From CAYTCZ01 sp964436315 (GTDB taxonomy: Bacteria > Actinomycetota > Thermoleophilia > Gaiellales > Gaiellaceae), in NCBI GenBank assembly GCA_964436315.1, contig CAYTCZ010000038.1, positions 1-31,705 on the forward strand: a stretch of DNA of 31,705 nt, in the 5' to 3' direction. The translations under genes and the position numbers were made by a program. Shown one piece after another: positions 1 to 9,329 of the stretch (its first letter is position 1; each line of letters opens with the position of its first letter). Under the pieces are notes generated by a model. That model made no database searches. It worked only from the letters and a program-made list of their open reading frames with translations, and was not told the DNA's origin.

Positions 1-7
1 GCTTCGT

Positions 8-55
8 TGGTGCCCAGAGGCGGAATCGAACCGTCGACACGGGGATTTTCAATCC
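8..55 (-). tRNA. Displaced 3' fragment of tRNA-Phe(GAA); left attachment site
   Basis: Read on the minus strand this is the 3' part of a tRNA-Phe gene: the anticodon loop with GAA, the anticodon 3' strand TCCCC, the T arm with loop TTCGATT, the acceptor 3' strand and an encoded CCA end. Homology stops abruptly after 55, so the 5' half is absent and the fragment cannot make a tRNA. Bases 9-55 are repeated exactly at 31651-31697. This is the classical result of integrase-mediated insertion: the element brings its own copy of the tRNA 3' end, and the original 3' end is displaced to the far side. The left copy keeps the full CCA, which suggests it is the original chromosomal end. Confidence 0.9.
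9..55. repeat. Left 47-bp direct repeat (attL core)
   Basis: Perfect 47-bp match, in the same orientation, to 31651-31697. The flanking bases differ on both sides (t before and a after here; c before and c after at the right copy). It covers the anticodon loop to the acceptor end of tRNA-Phe. The element it bounds is about 31.64 kb from repeat to repeat. Confidence 0.93.
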
Positions 56-78
56 AGACCAAGAAGCCGAAGAAGTCC

Positions 79-104
79 AGGCATTCCAAATGGTTGGAAC
101 GCCT
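79..104 (-). terminator. Stem-loop, possible terminator of the left-end operon
   Basis: An 11-bp inverted repeat with one non-Watson-Crick pair and a 4-nt loop lies downstream of the stop of the secreted-protein gene ending at 162 (minus strand). The run of T after the stem is poor, so it is a weak intrinsic terminator at best. It could also be a structure near the element end. Confidence 0.35.
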
Positions 105-113
105 CGAGTGAAC

Positions 114-138
114 CACTGTGTCGGTCTGCGTGACAGTC
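114..138 (+). repeat. Candidate integrase arm-binding site, left
   Basis: This 25-nt stretch matches 31534-31558 at 20 of 25 positions in the same orientation. It begins 59 bp inside the left direct repeat. Each copy contains two versions of a TGTGACAG-like unit 12 bp apart. Short repeats of this kind near both ends of an element, apart from the core site, are how arm-type sites of tyrosine recombinases look. Function is inferred. Confidence 0.5.
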
Positions 139-161
139 GAGGGCGGCTCGAGATCGGAGAG

Positions 162-758
162 TCACTCCACAGCGACTCCATAGGCACGACAGGCTGAAGC
201 AACGCACAGCTCGGGCAGGCCGCACGCGAATCGGTCGTCGGGGTAGAAGACGAAGTTTACGTCGAAGTCGGGCTCGTCGGAAGGCTGGAGCCAGACGTCG
301 GGGTCTGAGGGACCAGCGTGAAAGGGAATGGTGGAGACGTTGCCATACAGCTCTCCGGAGCAACCAGCAGCGTCCAGCACGACGTGTTCGCCGAGCGTCA
401 TCTGCGTACCGTCTCTGAGCCAGAGTCCCGCATCCTCGTACGACCGGCGCTCGAGGGTCAGACCCGGGAAGGCGGTCACGATCTCGGCTCGGGGTATGTC
501 GCAGTACCACTCACGGAGGTAGCCGACCTCGTCGGTCACGAAGAGCTGAACCGTCTCTGGGAACCGGATTTCGTGGTCGCCGCATTCGGCGACGCAGGCT
601 TCCGGATCGGCCAGCCGTAACTCGATGGTCCGTCCACGAAAGTCGATGCAACGCGCATCGGGAATCCCGCACTCGGCGCCAGTGGTGAGCAGGAACACCA
701 CCGCTGCGGAGGTGAGCAGGGTGCTGCGGATGCGCTGCGGTCGAAACGTAGTGGTCAT
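162..758 (-). CDS. Secreted Cys-rich protein, paralogue of its upstream neighbour
   Basis: About 198 aa from the ATG at 758; a GTG at 785 is an alternative start. A hydrophobic signal segment (roughly residues 11-30) ends in TTGAECG. The residue before that Cys is Glu, so it does not fit a lipobox, and the protein is probably exported by a cleavable signal. The rest is about half identical to the product of 814-1398, sharing CIDFRGRTIE, EDAGLWL, TLGEHV, GCSGE and DRFACGLPE and evenly spaced Cys residues that suggest disulfides. It follows that gene by 55 bp in the same orientation. I do not recognise the family and assign no function. Confidence 0.75.
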   Translation of the reverse strand: MTTTFRPQRIRSTLLTSAAVVFLLTTGAECGIPDARCIDFRGRTIELRLADPEACVAECGDHEIRFPETVQLFVTDEVGYLREWYCDIPRAEIVTAFPGLTLERRSYEDAGLWLRDGTQMTLGEHVVLDAAGCSGELYGNVSTIPFHAGPSDPDVWLQPSDEPDFDVNFVFYPDDRFACGLPELCVASACRAYGVAVE

Positions 759-813
759 GGGGTGACCCCGATGGCGAAGGGCCACAGCTTCCGGGTCAGT
801 CTCTAGCGAAGAG

Positions 814-1398
814 CTACTCGATGCTCCGAGCGGATGCGTTGCAGAACGAGAACTCGCACTGCTCGGGCAACCCGCAGGCGAAGCGATCGTTTGGGTAGAA
901 GATGAAGTCGATGCTCCAGTCGACCTCGTCGTCGGGTTGGAGCCACGGCTCCGGGTCCAGCGGCCCGCGGTTGTACGGCAGGGTCGACAGACTCGCGTAG
1001 AACTCCCCCGAACATCCGTTGCTGTCGATCGTCACATGTTCACCGAGCGTGATCTGTGTCCCCTCGGCAAGCCAGAGTCCGGCGTCCTCGAAAGAGGGAC
1101 GGTCCGTGGTGAGCCCTGGAAGGGGGGTCAGCAGGTCGGCTCTGGGGACATCGCACGGCCACTCGCGGATGATCCCGGTCTCCTCGGTTACCGAGACCTG
1201 GAACGTGTCGGGCAGCGTGATCTCCACATCGCCGCAGGTCGCCACACACGAGCCCGGGTCGGTGACCTGGAACTCGATGGTCCGTCCTCGGAAGTCGATG
1301 CAATGCGGCCCAGGCTCACCGCACTCGGCGGCGGTCAAGAGCGGAAGAACCAGGAAGCCGGCGATTCCGGCCCACGAGTGTCGTCGTCGTTTGTTCAT
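814..1398 (-). CDS. Secreted Cys-rich protein, tandem paralogue
   Basis: 194 aa. The N-terminus has basic residues (NKRRRH) followed by a hydrophobic stretch ending near LLTAAECG, an export signal. The mature part shares the Cys pattern and many blocks (CIDFRGRTIE, REW.CD.PRA, EDAGLWL, GTQ.TLGEHV, GCSGE, FACGLPE) with the next gene downstream, so the two arose by tandem duplication. Its ATG overlaps the TGA of the upstream beta-helix gene as ATGA, so the genes are translationally coupled and likely act together at the cell surface or outside it. Family unknown to me. Confidence 0.78.
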   Translation of the reverse strand: MNKRRRHSWAGIAGFLVLPLLTAAECGEPGPHCIDFRGRTIEFQVTDPGSCVATCGDVEITLPDTFQVSVTEETGIIREWPCDVPRADLLTPLPGLTTDRPSFEDAGLWLAEGTQITLGEHVTIDSNGCSGEFYASLSTLPYNRGPLDPEPWLQPDDEVDWSIDFIFYPNDRFACGLPEQCEFSFCNASARSIE

Positions 1399-3182
1399 GG
1401 AACGATGAATGCGCCGACGCCGGGGTTGCTCAGAGAGCGCGTGGCGCCCAAGCGATCTGTAGACACTTCGGCCACCGGATCTGGAGAAACGAGAGCGACT
1501 CCGTTCGAGCGGAGGAGGCCAGTGGATCCGGAGGAGGAGTCCACCTGACCATCAAGCTCGAGCACCACAGCATTTCGCAAGGGCGTTGATGCCATGGGGT
1601 TCTCGAGCAGTGCGCGATTGCTGGAGGCATCCACGGCCCCCGAGGCTCTACAGAGATAGGAGTCGGACTCGTTCAGCTCTGACTCGACGGTCGCCGTGTC
1701 GCTGAACTCCACGCCTTGATACCTGCACATGATCAGTGGGCCGCCTCCTAGACCAGGTGTCGTGGTGTCTGCCGGAGGATAGGAGAACACGTTGCCCTCC
1801 ACTCTGGCACCCACGAGTACGGAAGTGCCAGCGAGGCCGTCCAAGTCGAGGATCGTCCCATAGCGCAGGTAGCTACCCCAATCGGCAAAGGCGAAGAGGT
1901 TGTTCACGAGCGTCATGCCCGCGAGCGTGCCTTCGAGCGCCACCACCGCACTGGAGGTCCCTGCACTCGAGCGAGTGGTCGGCGCGAACCTCGAACCCAC
2001 CAGGATGGTGTTCTGGTAGAGCTGAGCATTGGCATCGGATCGTGCGAGCACCCGCATCCCGGTGGTGGAGTCCGCGTCGCCCGGCGCCGCGAGGAAGCTG
2101 TTGCTGACGAAGAGCGCCGACGACGGTGCGAGGTCGGCTCCACGAGACACGTCCACGGAGTACGGCCTCTCCGCAGCAGTGCTGCATGCCCTCACCGTCG
2201 ATCGGTTCAGAATCAAGTCTACGGAGCCGGCATCGATCCACCCGAACAACTCGGAAGGCCTCGTGATCCCACGTCCCAGACCATCGTCGTCGAGCCCATC
2301 GACGACAGAGTCCACGATAGTGGCTTGTGCTAGGCCATCTGTGGCCAGTCCGGCGTACGTCGATGCGCTGGTGGGCATGCCCGTGCGGCCCCCTCGCAGA
2401 ACCGAGCCCCGGATGAGCAAACGGCCCGCTCCGGCGGCTCCCAGGCTCTCGACGCCGATTCGACAGCTACCCGAGCCGGAAGAGTCCACCAGCGTGCCAG
2501 CGAGGTTCAGCTCACTGGCGTCTGCGTAGACGGTGGCGACACAGTGGGTCACGGACGTCGTCGTGGTCCGGAGCACGACATCGCTGATGGACAGCACTGA
2601 GTCACGCAGGACCAGCCCTGCCCTCGAACGACGAGCCATTTGGTTGAAGTCGGCGGTCTGGATCGAAGGTAGGTCGCTGCCGGCGGCGAACTCCACGATG
2701 GAAGTCAGCGCGCCCTTCATCCACGACCCACCAGACACCTGATAGCCCCCGTCCAGCACCACGTTGCGAGACTCGAGCACCTGATGAGGTTCAGCGTATG
2801 AGCCTTCTGCCAGCCGAATCGTAACCAGCCCATCGATGGACGCCGCGGCCGCAAGAGCCGCGTCGATGCTGGCGAACGGGTCGGTTGGCGTACCCGCCAG
2901 CGGAGCAGCGTCGTCTCCGAAGGGCGCCACATAGAGTTCTGGAGAGGGTAGCGTCCGAACGGTCACGGGAGCTGACGGAAAGGTCGAGCGTTCGCCGGCA
3001 CCGTTGACGGAAACGGCGACGAACGTGTAGTCGGAGTCGCCTGCCAGCCCGTTGACCACGAACGAACTGCCTTCGACGGTTCGCACGACGGCAACCTCGC
3101 GCGTCTCCGGGCTGGTCATCCGAATGGAGGCGCCCATCGGGAGAACCACGCTCTCGTCGTCCGCGGTGCCATTCGTTGACGA
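1395..3182 (-). pseudogene. Truncated secreted protein: partial FnIII domain plus parallel beta-helix
   Basis: The frame is open from a TGA at 3183-3185 down to the stop at 1395; the first usable start is a GTG at 3149 (584 aa). The first 65 or so residues look like the second half of a fibronectin type III domain (DYTFVAVSVNGAGERS). A DUF1565-like segment follows (ELYVAPFGDD, then PFASIDAALAA), then a long beta-helix of the pectin-lyase type with DNA-level turnover of Asn, Ser and Val. No signal peptide remains, although the two coupled genes downstream encode exported proteins and this fold is normally exported. I infer that the 5' end was cut off at about 3180, where unrelated restriction-locus DNA begins. 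It may still be translated as a cytoplasmic remnant, and translation through it may still feed the ATGA-coupled gene downstream. Confidence 0.65.
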
Positions 3183-3189
3183 TCATTTG

Positions 3190-3609
3190 GTTCGCGTCTG
3201 GAAGACTCGGAAGGTCGGCAGGGGCGGGGAGCTGCTCACGACGTTGTGTTGGGGGGACGAGTTGGCGCACGTCGGGGGCAAGTATTCGGGCGTCAGGCGC
3301 GTCACTCTTCCGGATGGCCGTTCGGGCTACGTCGGTGCTGCGCTCCGCATGCGCTCCAAGGGCATCCTCCGGGTGGCGTTCGAGCGGCTCGGGCACGGGC
3401 GGCTTGGTCCCGTCGAGGTCGAGCCGGGAGGGGTTCCACACCCACTCGGCAATCCGGAGATACAGCTCCTGTCGCTCCGCCTGCGCCTCCGGGGTGAACT
3501 CTTCGATCGGTCGGAAGCCCAGTCCGGTGCGCTCGATGAAGGCCCGGAACGACGGGTTGTTCTTGTACGCCAGCGGGTCGTTCTGCTGGAGATCGAGAAA
3601 GCCAGTCAT
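3190..3609 (-). pseudogene. Fragment of an unidentified protein, lodged between two truncated genes
   Basis: From an ATG at 3609 the minus strand reads as convincing protein for at least 85 residues (NNPSFRAFIERTGLGFRPIEEF, then ERQELYLRIAEWVWNP), with G or C at most third codon positions. The frame then runs on into the antisense of other genes, so the true C-terminus appears lost near 3190. Its 5' end abuts or overlaps the remnant of the AlbA-type gene on the plus strand. I do not recognise the family. It sits inside a restriction-type block and may belong to a lost part of that locus. Limits are approximate. Confidence 0.4.
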
Positions 3610-4719
3610 CAACCCGTCCGGTTCAAGACCGTCGAGTATGTGCGGGTCGGTTCGTACAAGAAGAAGCTGAAGGACCATCCGGAGAAGGAGCGCGAGTTGT
3701 GGCGGATCTTCGACCGCACGCCCTTCGAGGAGCGACTCGCCGCGAGCCACGTGGCATCGGACGAGGTGTTGAGCAGCCTCGACTACCCAGCCTACTTCGA
3801 GCTTCTCCAGCGGCCGCTGCCGGACAACCGGTCGGGCATTCTCGAGGCACTGGCCGATGACGGCCTGATCCGCGACGACGGAGCTGGGGCTTGGGACATC
3901 ACCAACCTCGGTGCGGTGCTGTTCGCGAAGCGCCTCGACAGCTTCGAAGGGCTCAAGCGGAAGGCCATGAGGGTCATTCGCTATCAGGGCGATAGCCGGG
4001 TCCAGACCGTGAGCGAGCAGGTCGGTGCAAAGGGGTATGCGTCGGGCTTCGAGGGGCTGATTGACTTCGTCAACGGCTTGCTGCCCTCGAACGAGGTCGT
4101 GGGCAAGGCTCTGCGGCGCACCGTCCCCATGTACCCGGAGATCGCCGTCCGAGAGATCGTAGCCAACGCGCTGATCCACCAGGACTTCTCGGTGAGCGGC
4201 GCAGGGCCGATGGTCGAGATCTTCGACGGCCGCTTGGAGGTCACGAGTCCCGGTGAGCCTCTCATGCCGACAGACCGCTTCGTGGACTGCCCGCCTCGTT
4301 CGCGGAACGAGGGCGTCGCGTCGCTCATGCGGCGGATGGGCGTCTGCGAGGAGCGCGGCAGCGGCATCGACAAAGTCGTGTTTCAGACCGAGCTGTACCA
4401 GCTCCCCGCTCCCCTCTTCGAGGTGACGGGCGGCGCGACCCGGGTCGTCCTCTTCTCGCCGAAGCCGCTGGCCGACATGGACAAGGCCGACCGCATCCGG
4501 GCTTGCTACCTCCACGCTTGCCTGCGGTACGTCTCGCGGGAGTTCTTGACGAACTCGTCCCTGCGGGAGCGGTTTGGGATCAAGAAGAAGAACTCGGCCA
4601 AGGCTTCGCGCCTCATCAAGGAGGCGGTGGACGCGGGCCGAATCCTCCCGCACGACCCGAACGCCTCCAACAAGAACATGAAGTACGTTCCGTTCTGGGC
4701 AGCGGAGGTCCGGTCGTGA
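3580..4719 (+). pseudogene. AlbA/Schlafen-type ATP-binding regulator, N-terminally truncated
   Basis: The conserved part starts near ASHQPVRF, then EYVRVGSYKKKLKD, and runs to the stop at 4719. This is the C-terminal two thirds of the COG2865-type family (AlbA_2 DNA-binding domain, then a RecG/GHKL-like region): EIVANALIHQDFS at about 4151-4190 and EERGSGIDKVV at about 4350-4380 are the hallmark HATPase-like motifs. In the family, an AlbA_2 domain of roughly 100-130 residues precedes YVRVGSYKKK. Here that region is replaced by antisense of an unrelated fragment, so the gene is broken at its 5' end, although the frame stays open upstream by chance. Members often sit inside type I restriction loci, which matches the hsdR gene 295 bp downstream. 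Confidence 0.72.
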
Positions 4720-5014
4720 CCTGTTCCTACTTGATGGAAGGCAGCCGGAAGAACCCTTTTGGAAGCGTATCGAGAAGGAAACGTCCTGTTTCCAATGGGT
4801 TAGCCAGCCGCAGTCTATTTGACGGGTATTTGATGGTGGGCCGTAGGATGGCCTGGCGGCCAGGGCCCAGAGCCACCATCTGGGGCTGTCCTCTGGGAGA
4901 GCTGGCCCAGGGTGGTGAGGAGCAGAACCCCCGTCCGTGCTCTCACATCACCAGATCCGCAGAGATCTCGGCAGCTTGCCTCTCTGACGGGCATTCGATG
5001 CATGGGGTCCGAAC
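4720..5014 (+). other. Non-coding gap before hsdR
   Basis: No convincing gene is visible. Two similar 15-nt stretches occur (4821-4835 and 4986-5000, 13 of 15 identical, of the form gacggg-att-gatg), along with GC-rich partial inverted repeats around 4850-4875. The second copy lies just before the hsdR start. This may be the scar of deleted hsdM/hsdS DNA, because those genes normally occupy this place. That is inference only. Confidence 0.35.
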
Positions 5015-8000
5015 ATGGTGAGCCACAAGGAGATCGACTTCGAAGCCGCCATCGAGCAGGACCTGCTCGAGGCTGGGTACCTACGGGGCGAGCCCGCGGA
5101 CTTCGACGCGAGCCTCGCGCTGATTCCGAAGGACCTCTTCGCGTTCATCGAGGCCACCCAGCCCGAGCTGTGGGCGCAGCTCAACAAGAACCACCCGACG
5201 GGCCTCGAATCCGGGCTCCTCGATGCGCTGACCAAGAAGCTGAACGACCGGGGCACGCTCGAGGTGCTGCGGCACGGGTTCAAGTTCTACGGGAAGCGGA
5301 TCGCCACGGCGTTCTTCCGGCCGGCCCACGGGCTCAACCCCGAGCTGGAGGCGAAGTACGCCGCGAACCGCCTCGCCATCACGCGGCAGGTGAAGTTCAA
5401 CCCGGATGGCGAGGACAGCGTCGACATGATGGTCAGCCTCAATGGGCTGCCCATCGCGACGCTGGAGCTAAAGAACTCGCTGACGGGCCAGACGGTCCAC
5501 CACGCCAAGCGGCAGTACATGGTCGACCGGGACCCGAAGCTGCCCCTCTTCTGGTTCAAGAAGCGAGCGCTGGTCCACTTCGCCGTCGATACCGACCTCG
5601 TCTACATGGCGACGAAGCTCGCCCGGAAAGGAACCTACTTCCTTCCCTTCAACCGGGGCACCGAAGACGGCGGCGCCGGGAACCCCACCGTCGAAGGCGA
5701 GCCCTACAAGACGAGCTACCTCTGGCGGGCGGTGCTCGAGCGGCACAGCCTCCTCGACATCCTCGCGCGCTTCATCCACCTGGAGCAGAAGGAGGAGGTG
5801 GTCGGCGGAAAGACCCGGAAGAAGGAAGCGCTGATCTTCCCCCGCTACCACCAGCTCGACGTGGTCCGGAAGCTCGAGGCCGCGGCACGCGAGGAAGGCC
5901 CGGGCCATCACTACCTGGTTCAGCACTCGGCCGGGAGCGGCAAGAGCAACTCCATCGCTTGGGCTGCACACAGACTCTCGTCGCTCCACGACGCCAACGA
6001 CGAGAAGGTTTTCGACTCGGTGGTGGTCGTCACCGACCGGCGGGTCCTCGACCGCCAGCTCCAGGACACGATCTACCAGTTCGAGCACAAGCAGGGCGTG
6101 GTCGAGAAGATCGACAAGCACTCGACTCAGCTCGCCAAGGCCCTGGAGCGCGGGACCAAGATCATCATCACCACGCTCCAGAAGTTCCCCTTCGTCACCG
6201 AGAAGATCGAGGCGCTCCCCGGCCGGCGCTACGCCATCATCGTGGACGAGGCCCACTCCTCTCAGACCGGCGAGGCCGCGCGAACCCTCAGGGCAGTGCT
6301 CGCAGGCCCCCAGGGCGGGCCCGAGACGAACCACGTGGCGGACGCCAGCCCCGCCTACGTCGCCGAGGGGGCGGATGCCCAGGAGGCGGATGCGCCGACC
6401 TACGAGGACGAGATCGCCCGCGTGATGGGCTCGCGCGGCAAGCAGCCGAACCTGAGCTTCTTCGCGTTCACCGCCACCCCCAAGGCGAAGACCCTCGAAG
6501 TGTTCGGCCGGAAGGACGGCGAGGGAAAGCCCCGCCCTTTCCACCTCTACTCCATGCGCCAGGCCATCGAGGAGGGCTTCATCCTCGACGTGCTCCGGAA
6601 CTACGTCACCTACCGCGCCTACTACAAGCTCATGCGGGCCTCGGAGGAGTTCGACCCCGAGGTGAAGAAGAAGCAAACTGCCCGAGCCCTCGCCCGCTTC
6701 GCCAGCCTCCACCCTCACAACATCGCCCAGAAGATCGAGGTCATCGTCGAGCACTACCGGCGCTTCGTGCGGAAGAAGGTCGGCGGCCAGGCCAAAGCGA
6801 TGGTGGTCACCCGCTCCCGTCTCCATGCCGTGCGCTACAAGCTTGCCTTCGACGAGTACATCAAGGCGAACGGTTACGACGACACCCGTGCCCTGGTGGC
6901 GTTCTCCGGCACCGTCATCGACCCGGACTCCTCCAAGGAGTTCACCGAGGTAGGGATGAACGACGACCTGCCCGAGACCCAGGTGCCCGAGAAGTTCGGC
7001 TCCGATGAGTTCCAGGTCCTGCTCGTCGCCAACAAGTTCCAGACCGGCTTCGACCAACCCCTGCTCTGCGCCATGTACGTCGACAAGCGCCTCTCAGGCG
7101 TGCAGTGCGTCCAGACTCTGAGCCGACTGAACCGGAAGATCCAGGGCAAGGAGAACGGCGACACCTTCGTCCTCGACTTCGTGAACGAGGCCGAGGAGAT
7201 CCGCCGCTCCTTCCAGCCCTTCTACGAGCAGACCACGGTCGCCGAGAGCGCCGACCCGTACCAGCTCGAGAGTCTCCAAGGAGAGCTCGACAAGGCTCAG
7301 ATCTGGAGCGAGTCCGAGTTGGAGTCCTTCGCCAAGGTCTTCTACCGCCCCAAGCAGAACCTCACCGACAAGGAGCATGCCGAGCTGCACCGCCACCTCC
7401 AGCCCGCCGTCGACCGTTTCGCCGCGTGGGACGACGAAGAGGCCCGAGACCTGTGGAAGGGCAAGCTTCAGGCGTTCGTGCGCCTCTACTCGTTCATGAG
7501 CCAGGTCATGCCCTGGGACGACCGCGATTTGGAGATCCGCTACTCCTTCGGCCGATTCCTACTGAAGCGACTGCCCCGAACCAAGTCCGAGGGGATCGAC
7601 GTCGAGGGCGAGGTCGACCTCCACTCCTATCGCTTGGCGCGGCTCGGCGAGACCGACATCGTCCTCGACAAGGGCGGTAAGGGGGAGGTGAAGGGATCCA
7701 CCGACGTCGGCACCGGCCAGTCGGAAGACGAGGACGTCCCCCTCCACGAGGTCATCGACGTGCTCAACGAACGCTTCGGCACCGACTTCACCAAGGCGGA
7801 CCAGCTCCTCTTCGACCAGATCATCGAGGACGGCAAGGCCGACGAGCAGGTCCAGGCTCGGGCGAAGGCGAACACATTCGAGAACTTCTCGATCAGCATC
7901 AAGGACACGGTCGAGGGCCTGATGATCGACCGGATGGACAAGAACCAGGACATCGTCACGAAGTTCCTCAACGAGGACGACTTCAAGAAGGCGCTGTCGG

Positions 8001-8047
8001 AGCTGCTGGCGAAGCGGCTCTACGACGAGATCCGAGACGCAGGCTAG
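5015..8047 (+). CDS. hsdR: Type I restriction enzyme subunit R (HsdR)
   Basis: 1010 aa, full family length. HsdR is the DNA translocase and endonuclease subunit of type I restriction complexes and acts in the cytoplasm with HsdM and HsdS. The nuclease core is visible as D137 and E151-x-K153 (in LELKN). The helicase motor has Walker A SAGSGKS with K310, DEAH at 411-414 and TATPK at 486-490, then the second RecA-like lobe with LLVANKFQTGFDQP. The ATG at 5015 has a weak GGGG element 8 nt upstream. The reading frame is intact, yet no hsdM or hsdS is present in the window. It must borrow partners from elsewhere or be inactive. It is followed after only 3 bp by the DUF3644-like gene, so the two are probably cotranscribed. 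Confidence 0.95.
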   Translation: MVSHKEIDFEAAIEQDLLEAGYLRGEPADFDASLALIPKDLFAFIEATQPELWAQLNKNHPTGLESGLLDALTKKLNDRGTLEVLRHGFKFYGKRIATAFFRPAHGLNPELEAKYAANRLAITRQVKFNPDGEDSVDMMVSLNGLPIATLELKNSLTGQTVHHAKRQYMVDRDPKLPLFWFKKRALVHFAVDTDLVYMATKLARKGTYFLPFNRGTEDGGAGNPTVEGEPYKTSYLWRAVLERHSLLDILARFIHLEQKEEVVGGKTRKKEALIFPRYHQLDVVRKLEAAAREEGPGHHYLVQHSAGSGKSNSIAWAAHRLSSLHDANDEKVFDSVVVVTDRRVLDRQLQDTIYQFEHKQGVVEKIDKHSTQLAKALERGTKIIITTLQKFPFVTEKIEALPGRRYAIIVDEAHSSQTGEAARTLRAVLAGPQGGPETNHVADASPAYVAEGADAQEADAPTYEDEIARVMGSRGKQPNLSFFAFTATPKAKTLEVFGRKDGEGKPRPFHLYSMRQAIEEGFILDVLRNYVTYRAYYKLMRASEEFDPEVKKKQTARALARFASLHPHNIAQKIEVIVEHYRRFVRKKVGGQAKAMVVTRSRLHAVRYKLAFDEYIKANGYDDTRALVAFSGTVIDPDSSKEFTEVGMNDDLPETQVPEKFGSDEFQVLLVANKFQTGFDQPLLCAMYVDKRLSGVQCVQTLSRLNRKIQGKENGDTFVLDFVNEAEEIRRSFQPFYEQTTVAESADPYQLESLQGELDKAQIWSESELESFAKVFYRPKQNLTDKEHAELHRHLQPAVDRFAAWDDEEARDLWKGKLQAFVRLYSFMSQVMPWDDRDLEIRYSFGRFLLKRLPRTKSEGIDVEGEVDLHSYRLARLGETDIVLDKGGKGEVKGSTDVGTGQSEDEDVPLHEVIDVLNERFGTDFTKADQLLFDQIIEDGKADEQVQARAKANTFENFSISIKDTVEGLMIDRMDKNQDIVTKFLNEDDFKKALSELLAKRLYDEIRDAG

Positions 8048-8050
8048 GCC

Positions 8051-9329
8051 ATGGCTCGGGCGAAGAAGGCAGGACTCAACAAGAACCAACGTGCGCTCTT
8101 GGCGCTGCTCCGAAGCCGGTCTGGGAAGACAGTGAAGACCGGCGAGATCCTCAAGGTCACGGGATGGAAGGAGTCGAGCTGGCGCGTGTATCGGGAACAA
8201 CGGCCTCTATTCGCCGTATCTCCGGGACCGTGGCGATGGCAGGTTCGATGTCCTTCTCGACGATTCGGTGGATGACGCCGCGTTCGCACGTCAGGTCACT
8301 CAGAGCACCCGAAAGCGTCGACCCACGGGCGCACTCCGCTACGAGATCTCGCGCCGTCTCGTCGAGCGCAGCGCCGACAACATGATCCTGGCGGTAGAGA
8401 CCTACAACAGGCCCACCCTCAAGAACCGAATGGACGGTTTTGCCATGCTCTTCTGCACGGCGTGGGAGCAGCTCCTCAAGGCGGAGATTATTGAAACTTC
8501 GGGCGAGACAGCCGCCTATCGCCCCACCAAGGCTGGACGACGGCGCGAGACCTTGAGCTTGGATGAGTGCCTTCAACACCACTTCGGCGACAAGGACGTG
8601 GTCCGGAGGAACATCGAGCGGATCGCCGAGTTGCGACATGCAGCCACCCACTTCGTGGTCCCCGAGATCCAGGCCCCGTTCGCCTACGTGTTCCAATCCG
8701 GCGTTCTCAACTACGCCAGACGCTATCGGGACCTGATGCAGGCTCCGTTCCTGGCCCGAGCCAACATCGGCCTTCTTGCTCTTGCGGGCCAGGGCGAGGA
8801 GATCGACGCGGCTGCGCTTCAACATCTCTACGGCGCTGACCTCGGCACCGAGATCGCGGACTACGCAACACAGCTCGAGGACGAGATCGCCCAGGTCTCG
8901 GACGAACGCTTCGCCGTCCGGGTGGAGGTGACGATCCGGTTCGCCTCCGACAAGGGTGGGGCATCCCCCGATGTCACCCTGGTGAAGGCCAGCGAGGCAC
9001 CCGCCAACGCGGTCGTGCTGTACAAGCCGACCGACCCAGAGCGAACCCACCCCTACCGAACAGTCGAGCTGTGTGAGGTGCTCACCAAGAAGCTGGGGCG
9101 GAAGTTCTCGACCTACGACCTTCAGTGCGTCTTGCACAAGACCGGTTGGAAGAAGGCCGACAACTCCTACCATCGACTCCAGCGGAATCCCGACACGCAC
9201 AAGTACTCCGCAGAGGCGGTAGACGAGATCGCGCGGCTGCTCACCGCGCACGCCGCCTACCTACAAAAGGCAAAAGAGAGCTACCGGCGTGCATCGAGGA
9301 AGAAGGCCAAGGCCGGCGAGAAGAAGTGA
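8051..9329 (+). pseudogene. DUF3644-like protein gene with a +1 frameshift
   Basis: The first frame starts at ATG 8051 and encodes a winged-helix-like N-terminus (LNKNQRALLALLRSRSG, then GWKESSWRVY). Near 8190 the coding signal moves to another frame, which reads NNGLYSPYLRDRGDG, then DDSVDDAAFARQ, and continues to 9329. Removing one G from the ggg run in tatcgggaac joins both parts into one protein of about 425 aa. The second part has AVETYNRPTLKNRMDGF, the start of the DUF3644 signature, and ends in a Lys-rich tail. DUF3644 proteins are of unknown function and occur near restriction genes. The second frame alone could begin at GTG 8268 (353 aa). A sequencing error or programmed frameshift cannot be excluded. 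Confidence 0.7.

Noticed and set aside
790..812. tctctagcgaag shared with 26674-26686
   Set aside because: A 12-nt match with no other shared context; likely chance.
3052..3580. N-terminal extension of the AlbA-type frame
   Set aside because: The frame is open, but the sequence is antisense of two other gene fragments and shows no AlbA_2 motif.
2791..4653. 620-codon minus-strand open frame
   Set aside because: Most of it is antisense to the AlbA-type gene or out of frame with the FnIII gene. Only about 3190-3609 has protein-like character, and only that part is annotated.
4912..7057. Very long open frames on both strands over hsdR
   Set aside because: They lie out of frame with an intact, motif-complete HsdR and consist of Arg/Gly/Pro-rich or Leu/Val/Asp-rich sequence typical of shadows in high-GC genes.
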